Shown one piece after another: positions 19,036 to 28,266 of a stretch of DNA of 47,731 nt. The first letter of the stretch is position 1; each line of letters starts with the position of its first letter. This DNA comes from Buttiauxella izardii (GTDB taxonomy: Bacteria > Pseudomonadota > Gammaproteobacteria > Enterobacterales > Enterobacteriaceae): contig NZ_QZWH01000059.1 in the NCBI RefSeq assembly GCF_003601925.1, positions 1 to 47,731 of the forward strand, in the 5' to 3' direction. A model generated the notes under the pieces. It did no database searches and was not told the DNA's origin. It worked only from the letters and a program-made list of their open reading frames with translations. The position numbers and the translations under genes are program-made.

Positions 19036-20200
19036 GAGAAACTCCTAAAATCAGGCAGGCATTATTGCCGCCAAAAGCGAACGAGCTCGACAGCATTGCA
19101 GGTTTAATGAGTGGTTTTGGCGCGGTGAGTAAACCACAAACCGCCAGGCTCGCGTCTTGATGCGCGTCAGTGAAATCCTGTGCGGGCAACGGCAAATTTT
19201 GCGACAACAATAAATAGCAAAGCGCGGCTTCACAGGCTCCAGCGGCCCCTAAAGTGTGGCCCGTCAGATGCTTAGTCGAGCTGGAAGGAATGCTGTCGCC
19301 AAAAAGTTGATTCACCACTTTGGCTTCGATTTCGTCATTCAGCCGCGTGGCGGTGCCGTGCATATTAATATAGCCAATATCATGCGGCTCAAGCTGAGCT
19401 TCCCGCAGCGCCATTTCTATTGCACGAATCGCCCCCGCGCCTTCAGGGTGTGGAGCCGACATATGCCACGCATCCGATGATTCGCCCACTCCTAACAAAC
19501 GCACTTTCCCCGGCTCTTTGGTGAGCAAAATCAACACGCCCGCTTCGCCGATGGTGATCCCGTCGCGCTCGGCGCTGAATGGCTTGCAGCGCACGTCGCT
19601 TAAGGATTCCAGGCTGGCGAAGCCGTTAACCGGCATGCGACTTAAAGTATCCGCACCGCCAACAATCGCCGCATCCACCATGCCGGATTCAATCAGCCGT
19701 TTGCCGGTAATAATCGCCCGTGCGCTCGACGAGCAGGCGGTAGAAAGAGTTAATGCCGGGCCAAACAGTTGCAGATAATCGCTGAGAAAACGCGACGGAT
19801 CGCCCAGTTCTTGCTGCCCGTAACGATAAGCGTCTGGCGGGTTTCCGGCGTGGCTGCCGCTGACCATGCGGTCGCCTTCATCCAGCCCGGAGGTGCTGGT
19901 GCCGAGGATCACCGCCACGCGAGAATCGCCGTATGTCGCTATCGCTTGATTAACCTGCGGGCGAATTTGTGCCAGCGCGGCCAGCAATAAACGGTTGTTG
20001 CGGCTGTTGTATCGCGCCATTTCCGGGGCAATCTCAGGCAACTCTGCGGTCACGCGTCCAACCCAACATTCACCTTGCTGCCGCCAGCCGTCAGTATCCG
20101 GCCCCATGCCTGGCGCAACGCCTGTCTGCAAATTTGCCGCGATCTCATCCAGGTTGTTGCCCAGCGCATTGACCATGCCCACGGCTGAAAATGTAATCAT
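19028..20200 (-). CDS. apeO: Beta-ketoacyl-ACP synthase ApeO
   Basis: Main chain-elongating ketosynthase; in characterised systems it works as a heterodimer with the chain-length factor ApeC. The 390 residues show Cys156 in LSTACSSSARA, His in NMHGTATRLNDE, and His in KHLTGHTLGAAGACEA, so the catalytic triad is complete. The C-terminal SSSFAFGGNNACLIL fits the family. The start lies 2 bp after the apeN stop and the end overlaps apeP by 8 bp. Confidence 0.92.
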   Translation of the reverse strand: MITFSAVGMVNALGNNLDEIAANLQTGVAPGMGPDTDGWRQQGECWVGRVTAELPEIAPEMARYNSRNNRLLLAALAQIRPQVNQAIATYGDSRVAVILGTSTSGLDEGDRMVSGSHAGNPPDAYRYGQQELGDPSRFLSDYLQLFGPALTLSTACSSSARAIITGKRLIESGMVDAAIVGGADTLSRMPVNGFASLESLSDVRCKPFSAERDGITIGEAGVLILLTKEPGKVRLLGVGESSDAWHMSAPHPEGAGAIRAIEMALREAQLEPHDIGYINMHGTATRLNDEIEAKVVNQLFGDSIPSSSTKHLTGHTLGAAGACEAALCYLLLSQNLPLPAQDFTDAHQDASLAVCGLLTAPKPLIKPAMLSSSFAFGGNNACLILGVSHD

Positions 20201-20202
20201 GA

Positions 20203-20778
20203 TTAGCTGTCCAGATGCTGAATACGGATGACATAACCAAAACGAAGATGATGCACGATCACCGGCTGGCGGATTCCGTCGCGCATCAGATATTGAATGG
20301 TTTCAATCAACTCGCCCTGGTCGTCACGCAGCTCGCGCCGCGAATCGATATCTTTTAGCGTCCAGCCCTTTGGCAATTGCGGCTGCCAGGCGCTTATCGG
20401 CCAGTAGCTCAACATAATATCGGCAAGAACCTGGCTGGCTGGAGGCAATTCTGGCAGCGTGATGGATTGTTCGGTTTTAATCCCCGAGGGATCGTACGTC
20501 AAACGGAATAAACGAATCCCCAACGGCGACAAACCTGCCAGCATGATTTTCTGCTGGTCGGCATTCAGCAGCACCATCAGCGATTGTGTTTTGCCCTTCA
20601 CTTCGGCGCTTAAAAGCTGTTGCTCGGTGATAGACGGCGAAATCCCCGGCGCGGGTAACGTCACTAAGGTGCCTGGTTTTAACCATGCTTGTGGGCGCGT
20701 GTCGTCTGGTTTTTTGCTACTGCACGCACTGAGTAATAAGGCGCTAAACAGTAAGGCGAGGGTCGGTAGTTTTTTCAT
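20203..20778 (-). CDS. apeN: APE-cluster lipoprotein ApeN (DUF3261-like)
   Basis: Small predicted lipoprotein of unknown biochemical role, regularly found next to the MMPL exporter in APE clusters. The N-terminus MKKLPTLALLFSALLLSACSS has a charged start, hydrophobic core and lipobox LSAC (Cys19). With Ser-Ser after the Cys, outer-membrane sorting is likely. The start overlaps the apeM stop by one base (TAATG). Likely part of the pigment export route with ApeL and ApeM. Confidence 0.82.
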   Translation of the reverse strand: MKKLPTLALLFSALLLSACSSKKPDDTRPQAWLKPGTLVTLPAPGISPSITEQQLLSAEVKGKTQSLMVLLNADQQKIMLAGLSPLGIRLFRLTYDPSGIKTEQSITLPELPPASQVLADIMLSYWPISAWQPQLPKGWTLKDIDSRRELRDDQGELIETIQYLMRDGIRQPVIVHHLRFGYVIRIQHLDS

Positions 20779-23096
20779 TATTCTCTCTTTCCGTGAGGCG
20801 GTAAGGCTAAGGGAGCGGTTAAGAAGGCGCAGAAGATCCCGCAGCTCAACACAATGCCAAAACTGGCGATGGCTTGTGTCTGGCTAAAGACCAGCATTCC
20901 CAGCGTAAAAAGCGTGGTCAGTAAGGCAATGCAAATTGCCAGTAGCGAAGTCAACGGCGTGCCGCGAGGGTTACTAAAGAATAAGGTGTAGTTGATGCCG
21001 ATGCCGAGCACCAGCACCAGGGCCAGCAAAGAAAACAGGTTCAACGCATGGCCGCTAAAGGCCAGTGCCGCAAGGCCGCCGCCGAGCGATAACAACGACG
21101 GCACCACACTCAGCAAGCCACGTTTCACGCCCAGACGCAGCACATAACTGGCGGCAATCGCCACCACTGCCGCCGCCAGCAGCGTTGCCAGCAAGCTGCG
21201 GAAATGGCTGAACAATTCGTTGAACATCACTTTGCGATCCACCCAACTGACACCCGGAATTTTTGCCGCAATCTGGCCGAGTTGTTGGCTGTCGTGAACG
21301 CCGCTAACGGGAACCAGCGCGCCGCTTTTGCCATCCGGCAACGTCAGCCACAGCAAACGCCAGCCGCTACTGATAACGCTTTTTTGCCAGAGATCCGGTG
21401 TCACCGCCATTTGTTGCAGGTTTGGCGCGCTAATCGTGATGCCACTTTCCGCGAGGCGTTTTTGCAAAATGGGAGCCGCTTCGCGCAGCAATTGCAAATC
21501 TGCCTGTTGCTGTTCAAGGGAGGCGAGCGGGATCAGGCGGTAGCTGTCGAGGAGTTTGTTGGCTTTCGCTTGCGACAAAACCGGTGCCAGTTTCTCAAGC
21601 CGTTGCAGGGTTTGCTCGGCGCTATCGCCGTAAACCACGAACCATTTTTGGTCCATGCCCTGCCCGGTTAATGCGGTTATCGCCTGCTCTTCACGCACTA
21701 AATCCTGCGGCAAGGCCTGGAAACTGGCGATATCGTCATTGATTTTTAGCGTAGAGATTCCAGCAACGCTAATCGCCAGCAGCGCCAGCGGCACGCCAAA
21801 CCGCACCGCTTTGTTGTGTTGCCAGGCGTTCAGCCAGCCATTCAGAAAACCCCGCAAAGGCACGGGTCTGACGGGCAAACCGCGCACCGCAAAGGGATAC
21901 CAGCACACCACCGTCAGGCAGGAGGCAATCAACCCGCTGGCGGCGAAAACCGCGAGCTGGCGAATACCGGGGAATGGCGCGAGGATCATAATCAAATAAG
22001 CGATGGCGGTGGTCGCCAGCGCCAGCAGCAAAGCGGGAAGCACTTTGCGCAAACTGGCGATTGGCGAATTTTCTGCGCCATGCACCATACGTTCGGTGAG
22101 GTAATAAAGAGTGTAATCCGCCGAAACGCCGACGATGCTCATGCTCATCACCAATGTCATCAGATGCAATTCGCCAAAACAGAGCAGCGTGATGGCGGTG
22201 CCCGCTAACGCCCCGATGGCAACGGAAGTGGCGCATAAAAATAACGGGCGAACCGAGCGGAAGACCAATAACACTAACAACAACACGCCAATCACCGTGG
22301 CGAGGCCGAGTGTTGAAACATCGTGTTTCGCCTGCTGGCTGGCGTAATCGCTATAAAACAGCGTACCGCGCGACATCACTTGCGCCTGCGGGAATTTTTG
22401 TTGCAGATTTTGCTGCAAGGCTCGCAACTGTTCGACCGCTGCGCGTCCTTGTTTCATATCAAATGAGGAACCTTTCAGCTCACCGTGCAGCAAATACCAG
22501 TAACGCCCCTGCTTATCGCGCGCCACCAGCCAGCCGTTGATAAGCCGCATCTGGCTGGCAGTTTGTTGCAACGCCAGTTGCGAACCGCGCACCAGCATCA
22601 ACGGATCGTTAGTTAACTCTTTGCCGCTGACGCCGGAAAACGCCGAGTAGAGCTGCGCCAAAACCCACTGTGCCTGCGCTTCACCGCCATTTTGCAGGCG
22701 GCTACGGGTCTGGTTGTCCACCAGGCCATTGCGGTGTTCGAAGTAGAATTTCCCCCACTCCTGCTGGCCTTTGACATCCATCGGCCCTTGCACGTCTTGC
22801 AGGAACGGCTGCTGTTGTAGCTGCGCCTGCCACCATTTAGCCGCGTCGTCATTTGGCTTATCGCCGGGGCTGACCATCCACATCATTTGCCGGTCAAGAC
22901 GTTGCAGAAAACCGTTCTCGATTTGCGGGGGAATATTCCCCAGGCTGCTGGCAGGCAGTAGCGAAAGCACGCTGCTGTCGAGCTTTGCCTTTGGCAGCAA
23001 TGTGGCCAGCAACGCCACCAGCAACATGACGATCACCAGCCAACCCCATGCGAGGCGACGATGCACGTCAGAAAGCGAAGCGCTGTTGCTCTTCAT
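20778..23096 (-). CDS. apeM: MMPL/RND-superfamily exporter ApeM
   Basis: Predicted inner-membrane lipid exporter of 772 residues. One N-terminal helix (about 16-35) leads to a large periplasmic domain, then a block of helices (about 260-400), a helix near 435, a second periplasmic domain and a final helix block (about 630-765): the two-fold MMPL layout. The helix 4-type segment MSMSIVGVSADYTLYYLTER carries the conserved Asp. It probably moves the aryl polyene-lipid toward the outer membrane. Overlaps apeL by 29 bp with no clear ribosome site, so it depends on coupling. Confidence 0.88.
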   Translation of the reverse strand: MKSNSASLSDVHRRLAWGWLVIVMLLVALLATLLPKAKLDSSVLSLLPASSLGNIPPQIENGFLQRLDRQMMWMVSPGDKPNDDAAKWWQAQLQQQPFLQDVQGPMDVKGQQEWGKFYFEHRNGLVDNQTRSRLQNGGEAQAQWVLAQLYSAFSGVSGKELTNDPLMLVRGSQLALQQTASQMRLINGWLVARDKQGRYWYLLHGELKGSSFDMKQGRAAVEQLRALQQNLQQKFPQAQVMSRGTLFYSDYASQQAKHDVSTLGLATVIGVLLLVLLVFRSVRPLFLCATSVAIGALAGTAITLLCFGELHLMTLVMSMSIVGVSADYTLYYLTERMVHGAENSPIASLRKVLPALLLALATTAIAYLIMILAPFPGIRQLAVFAASGLIASCLTVVCWYPFAVRGLPVRPVPLRGFLNGWLNAWQHNKAVRFGVPLALLAISVAGISTLKINDDIASFQALPQDLVREEQAITALTGQGMDQKWFVVYGDSAEQTLQRLEKLAPVLSQAKANKLLDSYRLIPLASLEQQQADLQLLREAAPILQKRLAESGITISAPNLQQMAVTPDLWQKSVISSGWRLLWLTLPDGKSGALVPVSGVHDSQQLGQIAAKIPGVSWVDRKVMFNELFSHFRSLLATLLAAAVVAIAASYVLRLGVKRGLLSVVPSLLSLGGGLAALAFSGHALNLFSLLALVLVLGIGINYTLFFSNPRGTPLTSLLAICIALLTTLFTLGMLVFSQTQAIASFGIVLSCGIFCAFLTAPLALPPHGKRE

Positions 23097-23673
23097 GTGT
23101 CAGTTTTCGCGGTTCCAGTCGGTGGTCACTAAAGGTGATTTCGGTGAAATCGCCCTGCAAATCATTGAGCGCAATACGATTCAGATATTTATCGCCCTGC
23201 AACGTAATGGTGCTGAACAGCTTATCGAGCGGCGTGGTAATCGGCGTTAACACCAGTTGCCACTGGCCATTGCCCTGGTCGGTAAACTCGCTGGAAAAGT
23301 TTTCATCCAGCACTTTGCGGTCGGCCTGGAATAACGCTCGCAATAAATGATTGAACTGGAACATTTGCGGGTTGCTGTCGGCGGTGATGATTTGCGGAGC
23401 CTGATTGCCCATGATTTGCGCCATGTGGCTGTCATCGAGCACCAGCGTCATCGGGAATGGATGCTGCTGTTGCCACCATAAACCTTTGCTTTTGGCGATC
23501 AGCACTTCGCCGCTGGAGTGCAGCGGTTGCGCCATGCCGCTGATTTGGCGGTCTTGCTGGAATTTCGCCCGCACCACCGGTTGCGACGCAAAGCTGCGTT
23601 GCACGTCATCAAGCGTCACGGCACTCGCCGCACAGCTGATCAACAGCAAGGCCAAAAAAATGATTCTATTCAT
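23068..23673 (-). CDS. apeL: LolA-like outer-membrane lipoprotein carrier ApeL
   Basis: Periplasmic LolA-fold protein of 201 residues. The signal peptide MNRIIFLALLLISCAASA is followed by VTLDDVQRSFASQPVVRAKF, the typical start of LolA-related proteins, and SGEVLIAKSKGLWWQQQHPF. Expected to carry a hydrophobic cargo, here presumably the APE-lipid, across the periplasm, passing it on from ApeM. An apparent lipobox-like Cys occurs in the signal (LISCAAS) but the A-S-A cleavage site is more likely. Overlaps apeK by 8 bp. Confidence 0.86.
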   Translation of the reverse strand: MNRIIFLALLLISCAASAVTLDDVQRSFASQPVVRAKFQQDRQISGMAQPLHSSGEVLIAKSKGLWWQQQHPFPMTLVLDDSHMAQIMGNQAPQIITADSNPQMFQFNHLLRALFQADRKVLDENFSSEFTDQGNGQWQLVLTPITTPLDKLFSTITLQGDKYLNRIALNDLQGDFTEITFSDHRLEPRKLTHEEQQRFAF

Positions 23674-24091
23674 AACTCAAGCCCATGCGTTCAAAAAGGA
23701 TCTGTGGGGAAACAAAGCACATTTCCCCCGTTGTTGCCTCAACGGCAACCTGAATGGTGTAACCCGTGGTGGTGCGTTTTCCGCTTTCGGCATCGACAAT
23801 TTCATAGCCAATTTTCAGGCGGTTTTCATATTCCATCACCGTGGCGCGCACCAGAATTTGCTGTTCAAACTTCACCACATCGCGGTATTTAACCCGCGTA
23901 TCGACCACCGGCCAGACGTAACCTGACTCCTGCATGGCGCGATAACCGTAATCAAACTGCCCGAGCAGCGCTTCACGCGCCACTTCAAAGTAGCGAAAAT
24001 AGTTTCCGTGCCACACCACGCCCATCGCATCAACATCATGGAATGGGACTTTGATACTGATTTCCACGGAAAAACGCGGATCGCTTAACAT
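23666..24091 (-). CDS. apeK: Acyl thioesterase ApeK (4-hydroxybenzoyl-CoA thioesterase fold)
   Basis: Single hotdog-domain thioesterase of 141 residues with the signature VPFHDVDAMGVVWHGNYFRY, which holds the catalytic Asp of the 4HBT family, and FEVAREALL. It may release a polyene chain from the carrier protein or edit wrongly loaded carriers. Overlaps apeJ by 7 bp and apeL by 8 bp. Similar to YbgC-type enzymes, but the location assigns it to the pigment pathway. Confidence 0.88.
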   Translation of the reverse strand: MLSDPRFSVEISIKVPFHDVDAMGVVWHGNYFRYFEVAREALLGQFDYGYRAMQESGYVWPVVDTRVKYRDVVKFEQQILVRATVMEYENRLKIGYEIVDAESGKRTTTGYTIQVAVEATTGEMCFVSPQILFERMGLSYE

Positions 24092-25785
24092 CCGAACTCC
24101 TTTCCTGGTTCTGGCGGCAACTGCCAGAAATCATAAAAATTAAACCAATCGAGTGGCGAACGCAGCGCATAAAACTCAAGGCGCTGCGCGTAAAGATCGA
24201 TATTTTCTTGCAACGCCTGCTGGCGCGTGGAGCGTGGCAGCAATAACGGGTCAGCAAAATGTTCCGCATGAATGCGCAGTTTGCCCTGTTCACGCAACAC
24301 CATCATCAGAATGACCGGGCATCGTAATGCGGCGGCGAGAATAAACGGCCCTTGCGGGAATGGCGCCGGGCTGCCCATAAACTGGCTCCAGCATACACGC
24401 CGTTCGCCACCGCGCTGCGGGTTAACCGCAATGCGGTCACCAACAATCGCCACCCATTCGCCGGCTTCAAGTTTTTCTTGCAGCATCATGGCGGTTTCCG
24501 GGCCAATGTGACTCACCGGTAATAAATTCACGCCCGCTTGTGGGGCGATCTCTTCAATGATCTGGCGAAAACGCTGGGCGTTGTCGGTAAAGACTAGCGC
24601 ATTAATGATTAACCCGGCCTCAACCTGCGCCAGTGCGCGGCTGGCTTCGATGTCACCCAAGTGTGCGGCAAGAATGAGTTTCCCCTGCCCCGCCTGCGGC
24701 TGTAAAACCTCACGGCTGCCTGGCGCAAATTCAATGTCACGGCCCCACAGAATATCACCACGCCAGGCGGCGATTTTGTTGAGCATTGCATCACCAAAAC
24801 GTAAGAAATGGCGATAGCTGTTCAACCCTTTTGGCAACGAGATTTGCTGGATTTCCGCCTGCTGACGAACCCGCGCCAGCCAGTGTTGCGACGCTTTTCG
24901 CTGGGTGCTTCCCGTCAGCCACATCCACGCCACCACCGGGTAGAGCAGCGCGTTAAAGGCGCGACGCCCCAGGCGCTGATAAATGTTAAGCATCAGGCGC
25001 ATTCCCGCCAGCCCTTTGCGTTCAGGCACTTGCGCCCAGTGGGCGGTTTTACGACGCCGGGCCAGCAGCGCCGGAATACGCGGCAACATGCTGAAAAACA
25101 GTCGCGTATGCATCCAGGAAATGCGCACGTTGTCGCGCAGCGCATCAAAATGCGAAATTCCATCCGGCGGGTAAATCACGCGGGTGCGCAAAAAACGGCT
25201 GTCGGTGCCTGCCCAGTACAAACGCACCATGATTTCCGTGTCGAAATCCATGCGTTTACCGGGGCGGTGCTCGGCAACCACCGCCAGCGTCGCCGCCAGC
25301 GGATAGACGCGAAAACCGCACATGCTGTCTTTTAATGACAGCGATAACGTTTCAATCCACACCCAAAAGTGCGTGATGTAGCGCCCGTAAAGGCGCGATT
25401 TCGGCACCGATTCGTCGTATTCTGGCATGCCGGAAACCAGGCTTTCAGGATGGGCGCGGGCTTCATCTAAAAAGCGCGGCACATCTTCGATGCAATGTTG
25501 CCCGTCCGCATCAAGCTGAATGGCGTGAGTAAACCCCGCCTGCGCAGCCGCTTTCAGCCCGGTTATCACCGCCTCGCCTTTGCCCTGATTGGTTTCAAGT
25601 TCAATCACGGTGACGCCGGTTAATTGCGCCAGATGCTGTTTGGTCGCCGATTCGCTGCCATCGTCAACAATAATGCAAGGCAGTTCATAGGGTTGCAGCC
25701 GCGCCAGCACTGCGGCCATCGTCGCGCCGTGGTTGTAACAAGGGATCACCACGCAGGGGTGAAAAGCCGAAGGCGCTACGGACAT
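24085..25785 (-). CDS. apeJ: Two-domain glycosyltransferase 2 / lysophospholipid acyltransferase ApeJ
   Basis: A fusion of 566 residues. The N-terminal half is a family-2 glycosyltransferase: PCVVIPCYNHGATM, CIIVDDGS, and IQLDADGQHCIEDVP with the DXD-like site. The C-terminal half is an LpxL-like acyltransferase with an HX4E motif in LILAAHLGDIEASRA and MGSPAPFPQGPFILAAALR. It likely builds the lipid or sugar-lipid anchor that holds the aryl polyene in the outer membrane; the exact acceptor is not known to me. Overlaps apeI by 10 bp and apeK by 7 bp. Confidence 0.86.
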   Translation of the reverse strand: MSVAPSAFHPCVVIPCYNHGATMAAVLARLQPYELPCIIVDDGSESATKQHLAQLTGVTVIELETNQGKGEAVITGLKAAAQAGFTHAIQLDADGQHCIEDVPRFLDEARAHPESLVSGMPEYDESVPKSRLYGRYITHFWVWIETLSLSLKDSMCGFRVYPLAATLAVVAEHRPGKRMDFDTEIMVRLYWAGTDSRFLRTRVIYPPDGISHFDALRDNVRISWMHTRLFFSMLPRIPALLARRRKTAHWAQVPERKGLAGMRLMLNIYQRLGRRAFNALLYPVVAWMWLTGSTQRKASQHWLARVRQQAEIQQISLPKGLNSYRHFLRFGDAMLNKIAAWRGDILWGRDIEFAPGSREVLQPQAGQGKLILAAHLGDIEASRALAQVEAGLIINALVFTDNAQRFRQIIEEIAPQAGVNLLPVSHIGPETAMMLQEKLEAGEWVAIVGDRIAVNPQRGGERRVCWSQFMGSPAPFPQGPFILAAALRCPVILMMVLREQGKLRIHAEHFADPLLLPRSTRQQALQENIDLYAQRLEFYALRSPLDWFNFYDFWQLPPEPGKEFGC

Positions 25786-26126
25786 AGTTTAATCTTTCCG
25801 CTACTCGCTGGAATCTCGCCCTGGTCAGTCAGCAAGGTGTAAGAAAAACTCAATACGCTGCGCTGTGCGTCCCAGTTTAAAGTCAGATTCAGTGTGGTGT
25901 CAGGCACAATCGGGCGCTGGAATTTCACGCTGTCGATGGCGCTAAAACGCAGACCCGGTGCGAGTTGCGCGCCGTAAGCCATCACCCAATCCAGTTGCGC
26001 GACGCCGGGTAAAATCGGCTGCGTGGGGAAATGCCCCGCAAACCAGCCTAAAGTTGCCGGAATCGCCAGGCGCAAACAAAGTTTGTTTTCTTCGGGTTGT
26101 GAGCGCTGTAACTCAACGGGTTTCAT
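25776..26126 (-). CDS. apeI: Beta-hydroxyacyl-ACP dehydratase ApeI (FabZ-like)
   Basis: Second dehydratase of the aryl polyene pathway; 116 residues forming one hotdog domain. The FabZ-type active site is visible as FAGHFPTQPILPGVAQLDWV, with catalytic His near residue 32 and the acidic residue in the following helix. A longer in-frame extension upstream lies inside apeH and is a frame artefact; the ATG at 26126 gives MKPVELQRS, overlapping the apeH end by 14 bp. Confidence 0.9.
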   Translation of the reverse strand: MKPVELQRSQPEENKLCLRLAIPATLGWFAGHFPTQPILPGVAQLDWVMAYGAQLAPGLRFSAIDSVKFQRPIVPDTTLNLTLNWDAQRSVLSFSYTLLTDQGEIPASSGKIKLCP

Positions 26127-27432
26127 CAAATAATTCCTGTAATTGCGTCCATGCGCGTTTGCTTTGGCTATTGAGCGGAATGCGCTCGACGATGCGCCAG
26201 TAACGCGGAATGGCGACCGGTTCAAGCCAGGCGCGAAGCGCTTCTCGCCACAGTTGCTTGTTGCCGTCTTGCCCGCAAGGGACAACGACCGCGCCCAGCA
26301 CAATACGATTGCCGCGCAGTATTGGAACCACTGCCGCATCTTCAATGCCGGGTAACGCCTGCAAACGGCGTTCAATTTCAGTCAGTGAGATGCGCTTTTC
26401 TTCTATTTTTACGATGCGGTCACGACGCCCGGATAAACGAAAACTGCCCTGCGGCGTAAATTCGAGAATGTCATCCAGTTGCACAGGATTACTGCCAATT
26501 AATGGCGATTCAACCCACCAGCCATCTTCATGGGCAATAAAATTCACCAACGGGAATGGCAGCCATTTGGGCGCGGGTTGAACATGTTCTCGCCACGCTA
26601 GTACTCCGGTTTCGGTGGTGCCGTAGATTTCTGAAACCGGTGTGTTAAGCCAGGCGCGGGCGGTTTGCGCGGTGTCGTCATCGAGTTTTCCGGCAGCGGA
26701 AATGACTCTCTTAAAGTCAGGTGCCGCCAGATTTGCATCGAGACGCTTTAAAAATGCCGGGCTGCTGATAAACAGCAGCGGAGTGGATGTGTGGGCCGCG
26801 AGTTGTTCCGGGAAGTGAATCATCGCTGCATCGGTTGCTAAACCGAGCGCCATCGGCAGCATCACGCGGAAGGTGAAGCCATAAAGATGCTGATGGGAAA
26901 CGGAACCGACCACGCGGCAATCACCTAAACTTTCGCCCCACAATGCGGCAAGCCACGCAATTTCTTCATCCAGTGCGGATAACGATTTAACGATTTGTGC
27001 CGGTTCGCCGGTGGAACCCGAGGTAAACAGCGCCACGCCTGCATTGGCAGGAATCGACTCAAACGGTTGAATCGCCGTGCAGGCTAAACCCTTCGGGTTG
27101 ATGACCGGGCAAATGAGGTTCAGTGCCGCATCGCTCAACACGCCATAAAAATGGATTTGCTGCTCGCGCAGTTGTGCTTCACGGCTATGGCCGGGTATAA
27201 CTGGCGTTTTTCCGGCGTGGAGCGTGGCTAATAGCGCGGCAATAAAATCGTAGCTGTTGTCAAAACAAAGCGCCCAACGCTCGCCGGGCTGAGTTTTAAG
27301 CCAGCTGTAAATACGATGAACGTCGTTGATTAAATCGGCCTGCGTCCAACGCGTCTGCCCTTCAAACGCCACAACATGCAGCGGATGACGGTGGGAATTT
27401 AGCCAGTTTGCGAGAGGTAAAGGTTTATTCAT
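26113..27432 (-). CDS. apeH: Aryl/acyl-activating AMP ligase ApeH
   Basis: ANL-superfamily ligase of 439 residues that activates the aryl starter (4-hydroxybenzoate in studied systems) with ATP and loads it on an ApeE/F carrier. The phosphate-binding loop LFTSGSTGEPAQIVKS, the aromatic motif EIYGTTETGVLAW and the hinge FRLSGRRDRIVKIEEKRIS are all present. The C-terminal lid is shorter than in long acyl-CoA synthetases. Overlaps apeG by 8 bp and apeI by 14 bp. The starter identity is inferred from the family, not from residues I can read. Confidence 0.9.
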   Translation of the reverse strand: MNKPLPLANWLNSHRHPLHVVAFEGQTRWTQADLINDVHRIYSWLKTQPGERWALCFDNSYDFIAALLATLHAGKTPVIPGHSREAQLREQQIHFYGVLSDAALNLICPVINPKGLACTAIQPFESIPANAGVALFTSGSTGEPAQIVKSLSALDEEIAWLAALWGESLGDCRVVGSVSHQHLYGFTFRVMLPMALGLATDAAMIHFPEQLAAHTSTPLLFISSPAFLKRLDANLAAPDFKRVISAAGKLDDDTAQTARAWLNTPVSEIYGTTETGVLAWREHVQPAPKWLPFPLVNFIAHEDGWWVESPLIGSNPVQLDDILEFTPQGSFRLSGRRDRIVKIEEKRISLTEIERRLQALPGIEDAAVVPILRGNRIVLGAVVVPCGQDGNKQLWREALRAWLEPVAIPRYWRIVERIPLNSQSKRAWTQLQELFDETR

Positions 27433-27994
27433 AGCGACGTTTCACCCGTTGCCTGACCAGCCATTCGCCAGCAAATAATAGCCCCATCAACACATAGCTC
27501 ATCATGCCGTTCCACAGCGTCCACCAGTGAATATTGCCCGCAAGGCTTGTCCACAGCGCAATACTTCCGTTAACGATAAAGAACACGCACCAGACTTGCG
27601 TCACACGGCGGGTATAACGCACACCGGCGGGTGGGAGATCCCCTTCGCGCCAGCGGGCCAGCCGCTCCACTATCGACATGCGGCTAAACAGCGACGAACC
27701 AAATAACGCCAGCATCACGCCATTCACCACCACCGGATACCACAGCAAAAGTTGTGCTTCACGCATCCAGATGCTGGCAACGCATAATACCGCTCCTGCA
27801 ATTGCCAGCCCTTTAAAGGCGCGGCTTAAGGCTCCGGTTTTGCCCCGTAAGGTACACAAACGCAGCACAAAGCACAGCGCCAGAATCGGCAGCAAAATGT
27901 GTAAATGGGGATATGCGATGACGAGCCAGACGGCAAAGGGCCAACCGATGACGGCCAGCCCTCCAGCAATACTCAGCGCTCGTTTTGCCAGCAC
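27425..27994 (-). CDS. apeG: Conserved inner-membrane protein ApeG (COG4648)
   Basis: A membrane protein of 189 residues without an assigned reaction. Hydrophobic segments are visible at about residues 10-45, 65-105 and 130-180, giving five or six helices. The start is GTG at 27994, 4 bp after the apeF stop, and its end overlaps apeH by 8 bp. Proteins of this kind occur in nearly all APE clusters between the carrier proteins and the ligase, so a role in membrane assembly of the synthase or in lipid coupling is a reasonable guess. Confidence 0.82.
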   Translation of the reverse strand: MLAKRALSIAGGLAVIGWPFAVWLVIAYPHLHILLPILALCFVLRLCTLRGKTGALSRAFKGLAIAGAVLCVASIWMREAQLLLWYPVVVNGVMLALFGSSLFSRMSIVERLARWREGDLPPAGVRYTRRVTQVWCVFFIVNGSIALWTSLAGNIHWWTLWNGMMSYVLMGLLFAGEWLVRQRVKRRYE

Positions 27995-27998
27995 GCGA

Positions 27999-28247
27999 TT
28001 AAGACCCGCTATGCAGACGCTCTACCGCGTCCACGACATCCTGTACGGTGCGAACCGTTTTGAAATCTTCCGGTTTGATTTTTTTGCCGGTGCGTTTTTG
28101 CAGATGAACGACCATATCGACCGCATCAATGCTGTCGAGATCCAGGTCTTCGTATAAACGTGCCTGCGGGGTAATTTGTTCAGGAGACAGTTCAAATAAC
28201 TTCACCAGTAACCCGGTGACTTCCTGATAAATATCTTCTTTATTCAT
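27999..28247 (-). CDS. apeF: Acyl carrier protein ApeF
   Basis: Carrier protein of 82 residues. The phosphopantetheine attachment site is Ser39 in DLDLDSIDAVDMV, and the KTGKKIKPEDF-like stretch (KRTGKKIKPEDF) follows helix 2. Second of a tandem ACP pair with apeE, 19 bp apart. Expected to carry the starter or growing polyene during synthesis; the two carriers differ in sequence, so they are probably not interchangeable. Confidence 0.93.
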   Translation of the reverse strand: MNKEDIYQEVTGLLVKLFELSPEQITPQARLYEDLDLDSIDAVDMVVHLQKRTGKKIKPEDFKTVRTVQDVVDAVERLHSGS

Positions 28248-28266
28248 AACGTACTCGTGGTTTTAA

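Noticed and set aside
25776-26375. A 199-residue version of ApeI with a long N-terminal extension
   Set aside because: The first 83 codons lie within apeH in another frame and show no homology; the hotdog domain starts at 26126.
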